Shown here: in pieces, positions 1 through 7,925 of the stretch | How the letters are laid out: every line of letters begins with the position of its first letter | How positions within the stretch are numbered: position 1 is the stretch's first letter | NCBI GenBank assembly: GCA_036676195.1 | Contig: JAKFDK010000117.1 | Coordinates: forward strand, 1-32,391 | Source: JAKFDK01 sp036676195 | GTDB taxonomy: Bacteria; Bacillota; Sulfobacillia; Symbiobacteriales; ZC4RG38 | DNA length: 32,391 nt | Reading direction: 5' to 3' | Notes under the pieces: generated by a model | The model's input: the letters and a program-made list of their open reading frames with translations, nothing else | Database searches by the model: none | Told to the model about the DNA's origin: nothing | Made by a program: the position numbers and the translations under genes

Positions 1-137
1 AAGCGCAAAGGGCAGCATTCGCGCAGCGGGGGGCCGTAGCGACCCAGCACCTGAATCGCTGACATTCCGGGCAGCACGTACTTGGTGGAGACCAGAACGC
101 CTAGCGAGCACCCGTTGTTGCGAACAGAGCCTTTCGT
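1..137 (-). other. Open reading frame fragment running off the left edge
   Basis: The minus strand is open from the adenine deaminase stop codon to the window edge in the same frame, about 45 codons. The reading contains STKYVLPGMSAIQVLGRYG and PPLREC. Third codon positions are mostly G or C, as in the real genes here, so it looks coding. No convincing ribosome site or start codon is visible, and I do not recognise the family. A repeat such as an insertion sequence at a contig edge would fit, but that is inference only. Confidence 0.3.
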
Positions 138-1919
138 TTACCCCCCGGCTGAGAGACGCCCCGGCGGGACCAGGCGGGCGGCGGCCACGTCTACCAGCCC
201 CCGGTCGGTGAGCCGCAGCTCAGGGATGACGGCGAGGCCGAGGAAACTCAGGGCCATGAACGGGGCCGGGATCTGCACCCCCAGTTGCCCGGCCGCCGCT
301 TCCAGCCGGTCCAGGGCGGCCCGCACCTGCTCCAGCGGCTGGTCGGTGACCAGCCCGGCAATGGGCAGGGGCAATTCGGCCAGCACTCGGCCCCCGGCCA
401 CGGCCACGAAGCCGCCGCCGAGCTCAGCCAGTCGCCGGGCTGCCGCCAGCAGGTCGGCATCGTTGGTGCCGGCGGCCATCAGGTTGTGGTGGTCGTGCGC
501 CACGGTCGAGGCAATGGCCCCGGCCCGCAGGCCCAGGCCGGTGACCAGCCCCACGCCCACACCACCCCGGCGCCCGTGCCGCTCCACGCAGACCAGTTTG
601 GCCAGGTCCCGCTCCGGGTCGGCCACCACCTGGCCGGCCTCGGTCCGTGGCTGCACCCAGACCTGTTCGGTGAGGATCTGGCCGGGCACCAGGCGCAGGC
701 AGCGGATTTCACCGGCCGGGGCGGCCAGGCGCAGGTCGGCCGGACCCAGCGGCGGCAGGCGCACGGTGCCGGTGACTGCCGGGGTGGGCGGGGGCGCTGC
801 CGGCAGTTCCACGGCCAGCCGGCCGTCGGTCGCCACCGGGGCGCCGTTTTTGTACACGGTGGCAACGGTGAAGGCGGCCAGGTCATCCAGCACGGCCAGG
901 TCGGCCACATAGCCGGGGGCCACCGCACCGCGGCGGGGCAGGCGGAAGTAGCGGGCCGTGTTACAGGTGGCACACTGGACAGCCAGCGCCGGATCCACGC
1001 CCAGGGCGATGGCCCGGCGCACCAGATCATCCACGCCGCCTGCGCTGAGCAGGTCGTGGGGGAAGCGGTCGTCGGTGACAAAGCCGATGCGCCCGGTGTG
1101 TCGGGGGGTAATGAGCGGGGCGAGGGCGGTCAGGTTGCGGGTGGCCGAGCCTTCGCGGATCATCAGGAAGCAGCCGGCCCGCAGTTTTTCCAGCCCCTCG
1201 GCGGTGCCGGTGCATTCGTGGTCAGAGCCGATGCCGGCGGCCAGGTAGGCATGCAGCGCCCGGCCCGAAAGGAGGGGGGCGTGGCCGTCGGGCACCTTGC
1301 CGTATCTCTCGGCCAGCAGGGCGCGGGCCAGGATCCGGTCGTCGCCGGCGATGACGCCGGGAAAGTTCATGATTTCGGCCACGCCCAGCACCCGGGGCTG
1401 ATCCAGAAGGGCGGCCATCTCGGCCAGGCCCAGCTCGGCACCGGCTGTTTCCAGAGGGGTGGCGGGAACACAACTGGGCACCGTTACCCAAACATCCATG
1501 GGCAGCCCGGCGCTGGCTTGCAGGAGCCACTGAATGCCGGGCAGGCCGGCCACGTTGCCGATTTCGTGCGGGTCGCAGACCACGGCGGTGACGCCCCTGG
1601 GCAGCACGGCCCGGGCGTATTCCGCCGGGGTGACCAGGGCCGATTCCAGGTGCACATGCCCGTCGATCAGGCCCGGAACCAGCCAGCGACCCGACAGGTC
1701 CACCACCTGTTCGGCGCCGGCCGTGGCGAACGCTTCGCCCACCCCGGCGATCAGGCGGCCGGCCAGCAGCACATGGGTGCGCACGATCTCGCCGGTGCAG
1801 ACGTTGACCACCTGCGCGTTCTGCAGCAGCACCGTGCCGGGCTGCCGGCCGGCCGCCACCGCCACGGCGAAACGGACCTCGGCGAGGCGGGCGGCCCCCT
1901 GGACCTGCTCTGGCTGCAC
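138..1919 (-). CDS. ade: Adenine deaminase
   Basis: A 593-residue amidohydrolase that deaminates adenine to hypoxanthine and ammonia in the cytoplasm. The metal-binding HVHLES motif follows the VPGLIDG strand near residue 85, and DPHEIGN, GVAEIMNFPGV, GSDHE and TDDRFPHD follow in the order usual for the Ade family. The C-terminal third is the Ade-specific domain with a VAHDHHN segment. Length matches the bacterial family (about 570-600). The start is GTG, preceded by GGGAGTGAGG on the minus strand. It is divergent from the xanthine dehydrogenase genes 233 bp away, so the pair would take adenine through hypoxanthine to xanthine and urate. The 5' end could be shorter because the first 20 residues are poorly conserved in the family. 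Confidence 0.93.
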   Translation of the reverse strand: MQPEQVQGAARLAEVRFAVAVAAGRQPGTVLLQNAQVVNVCTGEIVRTHVLLAGRLIAGVGEAFATAGAEQVVDLSGRWLVPGLIDGHVHLESALVTPAEYARAVLPRGVTAVVCDPHEIGNVAGLPGIQWLLQASAGLPMDVWVTVPSCVPATPLETAGAELGLAEMAALLDQPRVLGVAEIMNFPGVIAGDDRILARALLAERYGKVPDGHAPLLSGRALHAYLAAGIGSDHECTGTAEGLEKLRAGCFLMIREGSATRNLTALAPLITPRHTGRIGFVTDDRFPHDLLSAGGVDDLVRRAIALGVDPALAVQCATCNTARYFRLPRRGAVAPGYVADLAVLDDLAAFTVATVYKNGAPVATDGRLAVELPAAPPPTPAVTGTVRLPPLGPADLRLAAPAGEIRCLRLVPGQILTEQVWVQPRTEAGQVVADPERDLAKLVCVERHGRRGGVGVGLVTGLGLRAGAIASTVAHDHHNLMAAGTNDADLLAAARRLAELGGGFVAVAGGRVLAELPLPIAGLVTDQPLEQVRAALDRLEAAAGQLGVQIPAPFMALSFLGLAVIPELRLTDRGLVDVAAARLVPPGRLSAGG

Positions 1920-2000
1920 GGGTCCTCACTCCCTTGATCGACAAAATGAATGGGTCACAAATAGGTGGATGAATCCCCGTTGCTAAAATATACATACAGA

Positions 2001-2152
2001 TTGAGTGCAGGTGGCCGGAGGGGAAACGGCCATGCCGGCATTGTATGCCTCCGCCGGCCTGAAGATCGGGCCAGGCCGCCAGGCCGAGCGGGCGCAGGCG
2101 CGTTCGTGGATGAAATGGATGGCCGTGACGCCATGGTGGAAGGAGGTGGCCC
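2001..2152 (+). promoter_or_regulatory. Structured leader upstream of xanthine dehydrogenase
   Basis: The gap between ade and the dehydrogenase (1920-2152) starts AT-rich (around 1935-2000, likely promoter region) and becomes strongly GC-rich and self-complementary. GGCCGG at 2013-2018 can pair with CCGGCC at 2054-2059, continued by AGG with CCT after a small bulge. ATGGC at 2119-2123 pairs with GCCAT at 2130-2134 just before the ribosome site AGGAGGTG (2141-2148). A folded leader in front of a molybdopterin enzyme gene raises the possibility of a Moco-type riboswitch, but I could not match the consensus, so no class is assigned. Confidence 0.3.
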
Positions 2153-3589
2153 ATGACCGCTCTTTGTTTTACCCTGAATGGTCAGCCGGTGGATCTGACC
2201 GGGGTAGACCCCCACATGACGCTGTTGCAGTACCTGCGGAGCACCGGCCTGACCGGCGCCAAGGAGGGCTGCGCCGAGGGGGAGTGCGGTGCCTGCGCTG
2301 TGGTGCTGCTGGCGCCGTGCGACCCGCCCCGCTATACGGCGGTGAACAGTTGCCTGCTGCTGCTGCCCATGCTGGCGGGGCGGGAGGTGTACACGGTGGA
2401 GGCACTGGCCCGCAGCCAGCATCTGCACCCGGTACAGTCGGCGCTGGTGCAGGCGGGTGGGTCGCAGTGCGGCTACTGTACCCCTGGCTTTGTCATGAGC
2501 CTGTTTGCCGAATACTACCGCCCCGGCCGGACGGACTGGGACCCGGAGGCGCTCTCCGGGAACCTGTGCCGCTGCACAGGCTACCGCGCCATTCAGGAAG
2601 CGGCCGGTGCTCTGGGCACGCCGGCGGCGGCAGATCCGTTTCTGCCCCGGCGGGCGGCGGTGCCCTTGCGGCCGGTGCCCTTGCCGCCGGTGCCCTTGCC
2701 GCCGGTAGCCTTGCCGTCGGTGGCCTGTGAGGGTGGGAACACCTGGTTTTTCCGCCCCCGGGACCTGGCGGCGGTATCGGCGCTGCTGCAGACCCATCCC
2801 GACGCCGCCCTGGTGGCCGGAGGCACGGACCTGGCGGTGGAGATCAACCAGCGCGCCCGCCGCTGGCCGGTGCTCATTAGCCTGGAGGGGATCGAGGAAC
2901 TCCGGACCCTGACCTGGACTGCTGATGCAGTGGAGATGGGCAGCGGGCTGACCCTGAGCGAACTGGAGGAAGAGTTGGCTGGCCGGGTGCCGCTGCTGAC
3001 GGCGCTGTTCCCGCTGTTTGCCTCCCGCCCGGTGCGCAACCGGGCCACCCTGGGCGGCAGCCTGGCTACGGCTTCGCCGGTGGGCGACGCCGCTCCGGCG
3101 CTGCTGGCGCTGGGGGCCGAGGTGCGCCTGGCGGGCGGCAACGGCCGGCGGCTGCTGCCCCTGGCGGAGTTTTTTACCGGCTACCGCCGCACTGCCCTGC
3201 AGCCGGGCGAGGTGCTGGCGGCCGTGCGGATTCCCCTGCCGCTGCCGCAGTGCAGCCGGTTTTACAAGGTGGCCAGGCGCCGGCGCGACGATATTAGCAC
3301 CGTTTCGGCGGCCTTTGCCCTCGACCGGGACGACCGGGGCCGGGTCAGCCGTGTGCGCCTGGCCTACGGCGGCGTGGCGGCTACACCGGCTCGGGCTGAA
3401 GCGGCCGAGGCGGCGCTGCTCGGGCAGGTATGGGACGCCGCCGCCCTGCAGGAGGTTGGGCCGGTGCTGGCGGAGGGGTTTCAGCCCATCAGCGACCACC
3501 GCGGCAGCGCCGCCTACCGGCAGAAGCTGGTGCTACGGCTGCTGGAAAAGTTCTATTATGAGACCCGGGGGGAGAGCACATGCGTGTAG
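2153..3589 (+). CDS. xdhA: Xanthine dehydrogenase, 2Fe-2S and FAD subunit
   Basis: A 478-residue electron-transfer subunit of a xanthine dehydrogenase family enzyme. Residues 1-70 are a plant-type ferredoxin domain with Cys40, Cys45, Cys48 and Cys67. A second [2Fe-2S] domain follows with SQCGYCTPG and LCRCTGYRAI. After a proline-rich linker comes a CO-dehydrogenase-type FAD domain with LVAGGTDL and ATLGGSLATASP, then its C-terminal part. Electrons from hypoxanthine or xanthine would pass from molybdenum through the clusters to FAD and then NAD. The start ATG has AGGAGGTG five bases upstream. The end overlaps the molybdenum subunit gene by 10 bases. Other members of the family (for example nicotinate or CO dehydrogenases) are possible, but the neighbour ade favours purines. 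Confidence 0.92.
   Translation: MTALCFTLNGQPVDLTGVDPHMTLLQYLRSTGLTGAKEGCAEGECGACAVVLLAPCDPPRYTAVNSCLLLLPMLAGREVYTVEALARSQHLHPVQSALVQAGGSQCGYCTPGFVMSLFAEYYRPGRTDWDPEALSGNLCRCTGYRAIQEAAGALGTPAAADPFLPRRAAVPLRPVPLPPVPLPPVALPSVACEGGNTWFFRPRDLAAVSALLQTHPDAALVAGGTDLAVEINQRARRWPVLISLEGIEELRTLTWTADAVEMGSGLTLSELEEELAGRVPLLTALFPLFASRPVRNRATLGGSLATASPVGDAAPALLALGAEVRLAGGNGRRLLPLAEFFTGYRRTALQPGEVLAAVRIPLPLPQCSRFYKVARRRRDDISTVSAAFALDRDDRGRVSRVRLAYGGVAATPARAEAAEAALLGQVWDAAALQEVGPVLAEGFQPISDHRGSAAYRQKLVLRLLEKFYYETRGESTCV
2660..2719 (+). repeat. Four 15-bp tandem repeats encoding the XdhA linker
   Basis: Four in-frame copies of a unit close to GTGCCCTTGCCGCCG lie end to end; copies two and three are identical, copies one and four differ at one and two positions. 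They encode repeated VPLPP units that form the hinge between the iron-sulfur and FAD domains. The length is a multiple of three, so copy-number change would lengthen or shorten the linker without a frameshift. Confidence 0.9.
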
Positions 3590-5904
3590 CCGTTGGCCGG
3601 CCGCTGCGCTATGAGAGTGCCCGGGAGCACGTGACCGGCCAGGCCCTGTACACCGATGACCTGGTGGGACGCCTGCCCGGGGTGTTGCACGCCTGGCCGG
3701 TGCAGGCGCCCCACGCCCATGCCCGGGTGCAGGCGGTGCAGACTGGCGCCGCCCTGGCGCTGCCCGGGGTGGTGGCGGTGCTGACTGCCGCCGATGTGCC
3801 GGGGGAAAACGACGTGGGCGCGCTTCGTCGCGACGAGCCGCTGTTGCCCACCGAGGTGATGTTCCACGGGCAGGCGGTGGCCTTTGTGCTGGCCGAAACC
3901 GAAGCCGCCGCCCGGGCCGGGGCGGCGCAGGTGACGGTGGCGTATGAGCCGCTGCCTGCCATTCACTCCCTGGACGCCGCCATTGCGGCCGGCAGTTTTC
4001 ACGTGGGGCCGCTGCGGCTTGGCCGCGGGGAGCCGGACGCCGCCCTGGCGGCGGCGCCGCACCGCCTGACCGGTGAACTGGTCACCGGCGCCCAGGAGCA
4101 CTTTTACCTGGAAACCCAGACGGCCCTGGCCTATGTGGACGAGGCCGGCAGCGTGCTGGTGCATGCCTCAACCCAGCACCCGGCCGAGACCCAGGAGGCT
4201 TGCGCCCGGGTGCTGGGCCTGCCCAAAAACCGGGTGGTGGTGCAGTGCCTGCGGATGGGCGGGGCCTTTGGCGGCAAGGAGGCCCAGGCCAACGCCTGGG
4301 CGGCGGTGGCGGCCCTGGGCGCCTGGAAGACCGGGCGTCCGGTGCGGGTGCGCCTGGGCCGCACCCAGGATATGGTGCTGACCGGCAAACGCCACCCCTT
4401 TCTGGGCCGGTTCGAGGTGGGGTTTGACGGCAGCGGCAGGCTGCTGGCCCTGAAGCTGGATCTGTACAGCGACGGCGGCTGGAGCCTGGACCTTTCCGAA
4501 GCGGTGCTGCAGCGGGCCATGCTGCACAGCGACAACGCCTACCTGGTACCGCACGTGCAGGTACTGGGCTGGGTGGCTAAAACCCACCGCCAGTCCCACA
4601 CCGCCTTCCGCGGCTTTGGCGGGCCGCAGGGGATGGCCATGGCTGAGGAGATTATCGACCGGGTGGCCCGCACCCTGGGTCTGCCCCCGGAGGAAGTGCG
4701 GGAGCGCAATTTTTACCGGGAAGGCGACACTACCCCGTACGGGCAGGCGGTGAGGGATGCCGGCCGCCTGCACAGCATCTGGACCGACCTGCGCCGTAGC
4801 AGCCGCTATGCGCAGCGCCGAGCCGAACTGGCGCGCACCAACAGCGTTAATCCGCACTGTAAGCGGGGGCTGGCCATTACGCCGGTGAAGTTCGGCATTT
4901 CCTTTACCAGCAGTGCGCTGAACCAGGCCGGGGCGCTGGTGCTGATTTACCGCGACGGTACGGTGCAGGTGAACCACGGCGGCACGGAAATGGGCCAGGG
5001 CCTGCACACCAAGATGCTGCAGGTGGCGGCCGATGCCCTGGGGGTGCCGGTGGACTGGGTGCGGGTCATGCCCACCCGCACCGACAAGGTGCCGAACACG
5101 TCGGCCACGGCGGCTTCGTGCGGCGCTGACCTGAACGGGGCGGCGGTCCGGGCTGCCTGCGAGACGCTGAAGGCCCGGCTGGCCGGAGTGGCGGCCCGGC
5201 ATTTTGGGGGCGGGGTGACCCCGGCTGACCTGCACTTCACCGCCGGCACAATCACGGGGCCGGGTGGCGCCGCGCCGGTTCTGGACTTCCGGGCAGTGGT
5301 GCAGGAGGCGTACCAGGCGCAGGTAGCGCTGTTTGCCACCGGCTATTACCGCACGCCGGACCTGGACTTCAACCGGGAGACGGGCCAGGGCCGGGTGTTC
5401 CATTACTTTGTGTACGGCGCTGCGGTCAGCGAGGTGGAGGTGGATGCTTTCACCGGCGAGTACCGGCTGCTGCGGGTTGACATACTGCAGGATGCGGGCG
5501 ACTCGCTGAATCCCCTGGTGGACCGGGGCCAGATTGAGGGCGGCTTTGTGCAGGGCCTGGGCTGGCTCACGCTGGAGGAACTCGTGTGGGACGGCCAGGG
5601 CTGCCTGACCACCCGCGGGGCGGCCACGTATAAGATCCCCGGCCTGGCCGAGGTACCGGCTGACTTTCACGTGGCGCTGTTGCCCGGGGTCGCCGAGCCG
5701 GGGGCGATTTACGGCAGCAAGGCGGTGGGTGAGCCGCCGTTCATGCTGGCCCTGTCTGTCCGGGAGGCGCTGCGGGATGCGGTGGCGGCCTTCGGCCCGA
5801 GCCCCGGCTCTGGCTCCGGCTCCGGCGGGCCGGTGGAACTGGCGGTGCCGGCTACACCGGAGGCGGTGTTCTGGGCGCTGGAACGGGTGCGGGGGGAGGC
5901 ATGA
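3580..5904 (+). CDS. xdhB: Xanthine dehydrogenase, molybdenum-binding subunit
   Basis: A 774-residue catalytic subunit carrying the molybdopterin cofactor. Visible family motifs are GGAFGGKEAQAN near residue 226, FRGFGGPQGM near 342 (the arginine that contacts purine substrates in xanthine dehydrogenases), GGTEMGQGLHTKM near 466, SATAASCGADLNGAA, IEGGFVQGLGW and GSKAVGEPP near 713, which contains the catalytic glutamate. Length and motif order fit XdhB. ATG at 3580 follows GGGGGGAGAG and overlaps xdhA by 10 bases, implying translational coupling. A short SGSGSGSGG stretch near the C-terminus is unusual. No XdhC-type cofactor-insertion chaperone is in the window. The last bases overlap an ATG that opens only an 18-codon frame. 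Confidence 0.93.
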   Translation: MRVAVGRPLRYESAREHVTGQALYTDDLVGRLPGVLHAWPVQAPHAHARVQAVQTGAALALPGVVAVLTAADVPGENDVGALRRDEPLLPTEVMFHGQAVAFVLAETEAAARAGAAQVTVAYEPLPAIHSLDAAIAAGSFHVGPLRLGRGEPDAALAAAPHRLTGELVTGAQEHFYLETQTALAYVDEAGSVLVHASTQHPAETQEACARVLGLPKNRVVVQCLRMGGAFGGKEAQANAWAAVAALGAWKTGRPVRVRLGRTQDMVLTGKRHPFLGRFEVGFDGSGRLLALKLDLYSDGGWSLDLSEAVLQRAMLHSDNAYLVPHVQVLGWVAKTHRQSHTAFRGFGGPQGMAMAEEIIDRVARTLGLPPEEVRERNFYREGDTTPYGQAVRDAGRLHSIWTDLRRSSRYAQRRAELARTNSVNPHCKRGLAITPVKFGISFTSSALNQAGALVLIYRDGTVQVNHGGTEMGQGLHTKMLQVAADALGVPVDWVRVMPTRTDKVPNTSATAASCGADLNGAAVRAACETLKARLAGVAARHFGGGVTPADLHFTAGTITGPGGAAPVLDFRAVVQEAYQAQVALFATGYYRTPDLDFNRETGQGRVFHYFVYGAAVSEVEVDAFTGEYRLLRVDILQDAGDSLNPLVDRGQIEGGFVQGLGWLTLEELVWDGQGCLTTRGAATYKIPGLAEVPADFHVALLPGVAEPGAIYGSKAVGEPPFMLALSVREALRDAVAAFGPSPGSGSGSGGPVELAVPATPEAVFWALERVRGEA

Positions 5905-6005
5905 CCACCGAAGGTACGTCTGTGCCGGGCAGTGGGGAACGTAGCAAGGGACGTTGACGGCAGGGGCCGCCCGGCGGTACGGTGTATCCGGGAGGGGCAA
6001 AACGC

Positions 6006-6353
6006 ATGGCCAATGGCAGTCGCATGGTTTACAGCACAGATCCCGGCGAAAATCAACGCTGCCCACACTGCGGCGAACTGGTGGCCGCCTGTACCTGTAC
6101 AGCCGCACCGGCAGTGCCGAAAAAACCGGTGGTCAAGCTACGGCTGGAAAAGGGCGGGCGGGGCGGCAAGGAGGTTACCGTTCTGTACGACCTGCCCGCC
6201 AACCCGGCCTTTCTGAAGGATCTGGCAAGCAAGCTCAAGCGCGCCCTGGGGACCGGCGGCACGGCCAAGACCGATTCGGTGGAACTGCAGGGCGACTACC
6301 GGGAACGGCTGCGCCAGTTGCTGCCGACCCTGGGCTTCAAGGTGAAAGGCTGA
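6006..6353 (+). CDS. yciH: SUI1/eIF1-like translation factor, YciH family
   Basis: A 115-residue protein of the bacterial SUI1 (YciH) family, which acts near the ribosomal P site on initiation fidelity in E. coli. The N-terminus has RLVYST-like sequence (SRMVYSTDPGEN) followed by a Cys cluster CPHC and CTC, normal in this family. The C-terminal half contains VTVLYDLP, LKRALGTGGTAK and VELQGDYRERL, the conserved SUI1 core. ATG at 6006 was chosen because GGGAGGGG lies nine bases upstream; an in-frame GTG at 5982 sits before that site. It begins about 100 bp after xdhB. Confidence 0.88.
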   Translation: MANGSRMVYSTDPGENQRCPHCGELVAACTCTAAPAVPKKPVVKLRLEKGGRGGKEVTVLYDLPANPAFLKDLASKLKRALGTGGTAKTDSVELQGDYRERLRQLLPTLGFKVKG

Positions 6354-6379
6354 AATCTATTTTTGCAGGGGTGGCTCTC

Positions 6380-6673
6380 ATGGTCGAACATATCGTTTGT
6401 TTTCATTTGAAGCCCGGGGCGACGCCGGAGCAGGAAGAACAGCTCATTGCCATGCTGAGGGGCCTGAAGGAGAAGGTCTCCGGCGTGTTGGACCTTTCGG
6501 CTGGCCGGACCTTTGTGCCCGAGCGGGGGCAGGGCTACACGGTGGGGCTGGTGGTGCGCTTTGCCGACCGGGCCGGCCTCGCCGGTTACGGCCCGCATCC
6601 CGAACACGTGCCGGTGAAGGCATACGCGGAGCAAATCTGCGACAGCATTCTGGCCATTGATTACGAGTTTTAG
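6380..6673 (+). CDS. Dabb-domain (stress-responsive A/B barrel) protein
   Basis: A 97-residue protein beginning MVEHIVCFHLKPGAT, typical of the dimeric alpha-beta barrel (Dabb) family. The middle segment VLDLSAGRTFVPERGQGYTV and the later GYGPHPEHVPVKAY fit the conserved Dabb pattern, in which a histidine near the end is commonly conserved. Members are small cytoplasmic proteins of mostly unknown role; some are stress-induced. It follows the SUI1 gene by 26 bp and may be cotranscribed. The ribosome site (CAGGGGTGG) is weak. No specific function can be assigned. Confidence 0.85.
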   Translation: MVEHIVCFHLKPGATPEQEEQLIAMLRGLKEKVSGVLDLSAGRTFVPERGQGYTVGLVVRFADRAGLAGYGPHPEHVPVKAYAEQICDSILAIDYEF

Positions 6674-6870
6674 TACTCGATGCCACAGGTTCCTTCCCGC
6701 TAACCTTCCTTGTACGCCAAGCAGTGGGGTGTGACGCGGGGATGGCGTGACAAGCGCCGGATCGCCCGTGGGCCGTAAAGAGAGCCGGGCAAAGCTGGGC
6801 TGACGGCAGGGGGGGTATCCCGGACTGGCGCGGCAAAAAGGCGGGCTGAACCCCGCCCCGGAGGGCCAAA

Positions 6871-6920
6871 CGTCAATTTTTGCATATCATCCCTCGGCTA
6901 TACCCATGCAAAAGTTGACG
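6871..6920. repeat. 15-bp inverted repeat with 20-nt spacer
   Basis: CGTCAATTTTTGCAT at 6871-6885 is matched by ATGCAAAAGTTGACG at 6906-6920, complementary at 14 of 15 positions. The stop codon of the minus-strand fragment (6898-6900) falls in the spacer and the right arm lies inside that frame. It could be a transposon end pair, an operator or a weak terminator. The arms are AT-rich with no adjoining T-run, so a terminator is less likely. Confidence 0.6.
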
Positions 6921-7074
6921 GTCCGGCCAGCGCCTGCAACACCTTGTCGACGAAGGAGTGCTGGTACGTAATCTGTTTAACCTTGAGACTGGCCTCCAGG
7001 GCCTTGCGCAGGCCCAGAGCTACCCTGCTGGCCGCATTGCCGGCGGTGCCGGGGGGGGGAGTCAGGCGGGTTTT
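6898..7074 (-). pseudogene. C-terminal fragment of an unidentified gene
   Basis: On the minus strand 58 codons are open between two stops. The codons strongly favour G or C at third positions, and the reading looks protein-like, including SRVALGLRKALEASLKVKQ and ITYQHSFVDKVLQALAG. There is no start with a ribosome site, and an in-frame TGA immediately precedes it, so it is most likely the truncated end of a lost gene. I do not recognise the family. A transposase tail is possible because of the adjoining inverted repeat, but no catalytic motif is present. Confidence 0.4.
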
Positions 7075-7156
7075 TCAGGGCGGCGCCGGGAGTATTCCGC
7101 CGGTTACGGGCACACCTTATGCTCAATGCGTGGGACAGGAAGAGCGGAGGGTGCCC

Positions 7157-7790
7157 GTGAAGGCCATTACATACCAGGGTGTCAAGGACGTGCGGGTGCA
7201 GGAAGTGGACGATCCAAAAATCGAAAAGCCGGACGACGTGATCATTCGGGTTACATCCACTGCCATTTGCGGCTCCGACCTGCATCTGATCCATGAGCTG
7301 GTGCCCAACATGCCACTGGGTTTCATCCTTGGCCACGAAACCATGGGTGTGGTGGAAGAAGTGGGGCCAGAGGTGGTGCGTGTCCGTAAGGGCGACCGGG
7401 TGATCGTGCCCTTTCCGGTGGCCTGCGGCTGCTGCTGGTATTGCCGATGACCTCTGGAGCCAGTGCAGCCACTCGAACCCCCACGGGGATGTGGGGGGCT
7501 TTTTTTGGCTACAGCGAAACCTTCGGCGGCTATGCCGGCGGTCAGGCGGAGTACCTGCGCGTGCCCTACGCCAATGTGGGTGCCTTTAAATTTTGCCCAC
7601 CGCCTGCTGGGGGATCGACCAGGCCGGGGTGCAGCCGGGTGACACCGTGGTGGTGCTGGGCTGCGGCCCTGTTGGCCTGCTGGCCCAGAAGATGGCCTGG
7701 CTCAAGGGCGCCAAGCGGGTGGTGGCGGTGGACTACATTGATTACCGCCTGGAGCATGCCCGCCGCTATAACCAGGTAGAAATCATGGTT
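7157..7790 (+). pseudogene. Zinc-dependent alcohol dehydrogenase, frameshifted and truncated
   Basis: The remains of a medium-chain Zn dehydrogenase of the threonine/formaldehyde dehydrogenase-like group. It starts with GTG after GGAGGGTG and reads VKAITYQGVKDVRVQEV, then CGSDLHLIHE (catalytic zinc), GHE and the structural-zinc segment CGCCWYC. A frameshift near 7445 brings a stop; the next frame continues with DDLWSQCSHSNPHGDVGG and GGYAGGQAEYLRVPYANVG. Around 7595 about 20 residues are missing and the frame shifts again to WGIDQAGVQPGDTVVVLGCG, the NAD-binding strand, and VVAVDYIDYRLEHARR. Homology ends near 7790; roughly the last 200 residues are absent. At least two frameshifts and two deletions make it non-functional. 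Confidence 0.88.
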
Positions 7791-7925
7791 CTGGCTCTTG
7801 CCGCCATGCCGACAGTGCAGCCAAGATGGCTCCAATGGGTGATAGAAACCACATCGCTCAGCCGCTAGACTATTTACACTGAAGACCTGTTCGGTAACCA
7901 GAATGAACTGAGAGGTTGAGAGTTG

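Larger units (their letters stand above)
6674..7156. other. Decayed intergenic stretch without an intact gene
   Basis: Nearly 480 bases lack an intact gene. The first 170 bases show no coding pattern. A GC-rich potential stem, GGCGGG with CCCGCC, occurs around 6839-6857. The rest holds a 15-bp inverted repeat and a minus-strand C-terminal gene fragment, both listed separately. A run of nine G residues is at 7051-7059. The stretch directly precedes a dehydrogenase pseudogene, so it is probably part of a region undergoing gene loss. Confidence 0.6.

Noticed and set aside
2660..2719. Short tandem repeats as a CRISPR-like array
   Set aside because: There are no spacers; the units are contiguous, in frame and inside a coding linker.
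1955..3499. Long minus-strand open frame opposite xdhA, and similar long frames opposite xdhB, ycnJ, the P1B ATPase and korA
   Set aside because: They are rich in Arg, Pro, Gly and His, have no ribosome sites or family motifs, and are opposite clearly conserved genes; they arise from GC-rich codon use.
5901..5957. 18-codon frame overlapping the xdhB stop
   Set aside because: Too short, no recognisable motif, and only a chance ATGA overlap supports it.
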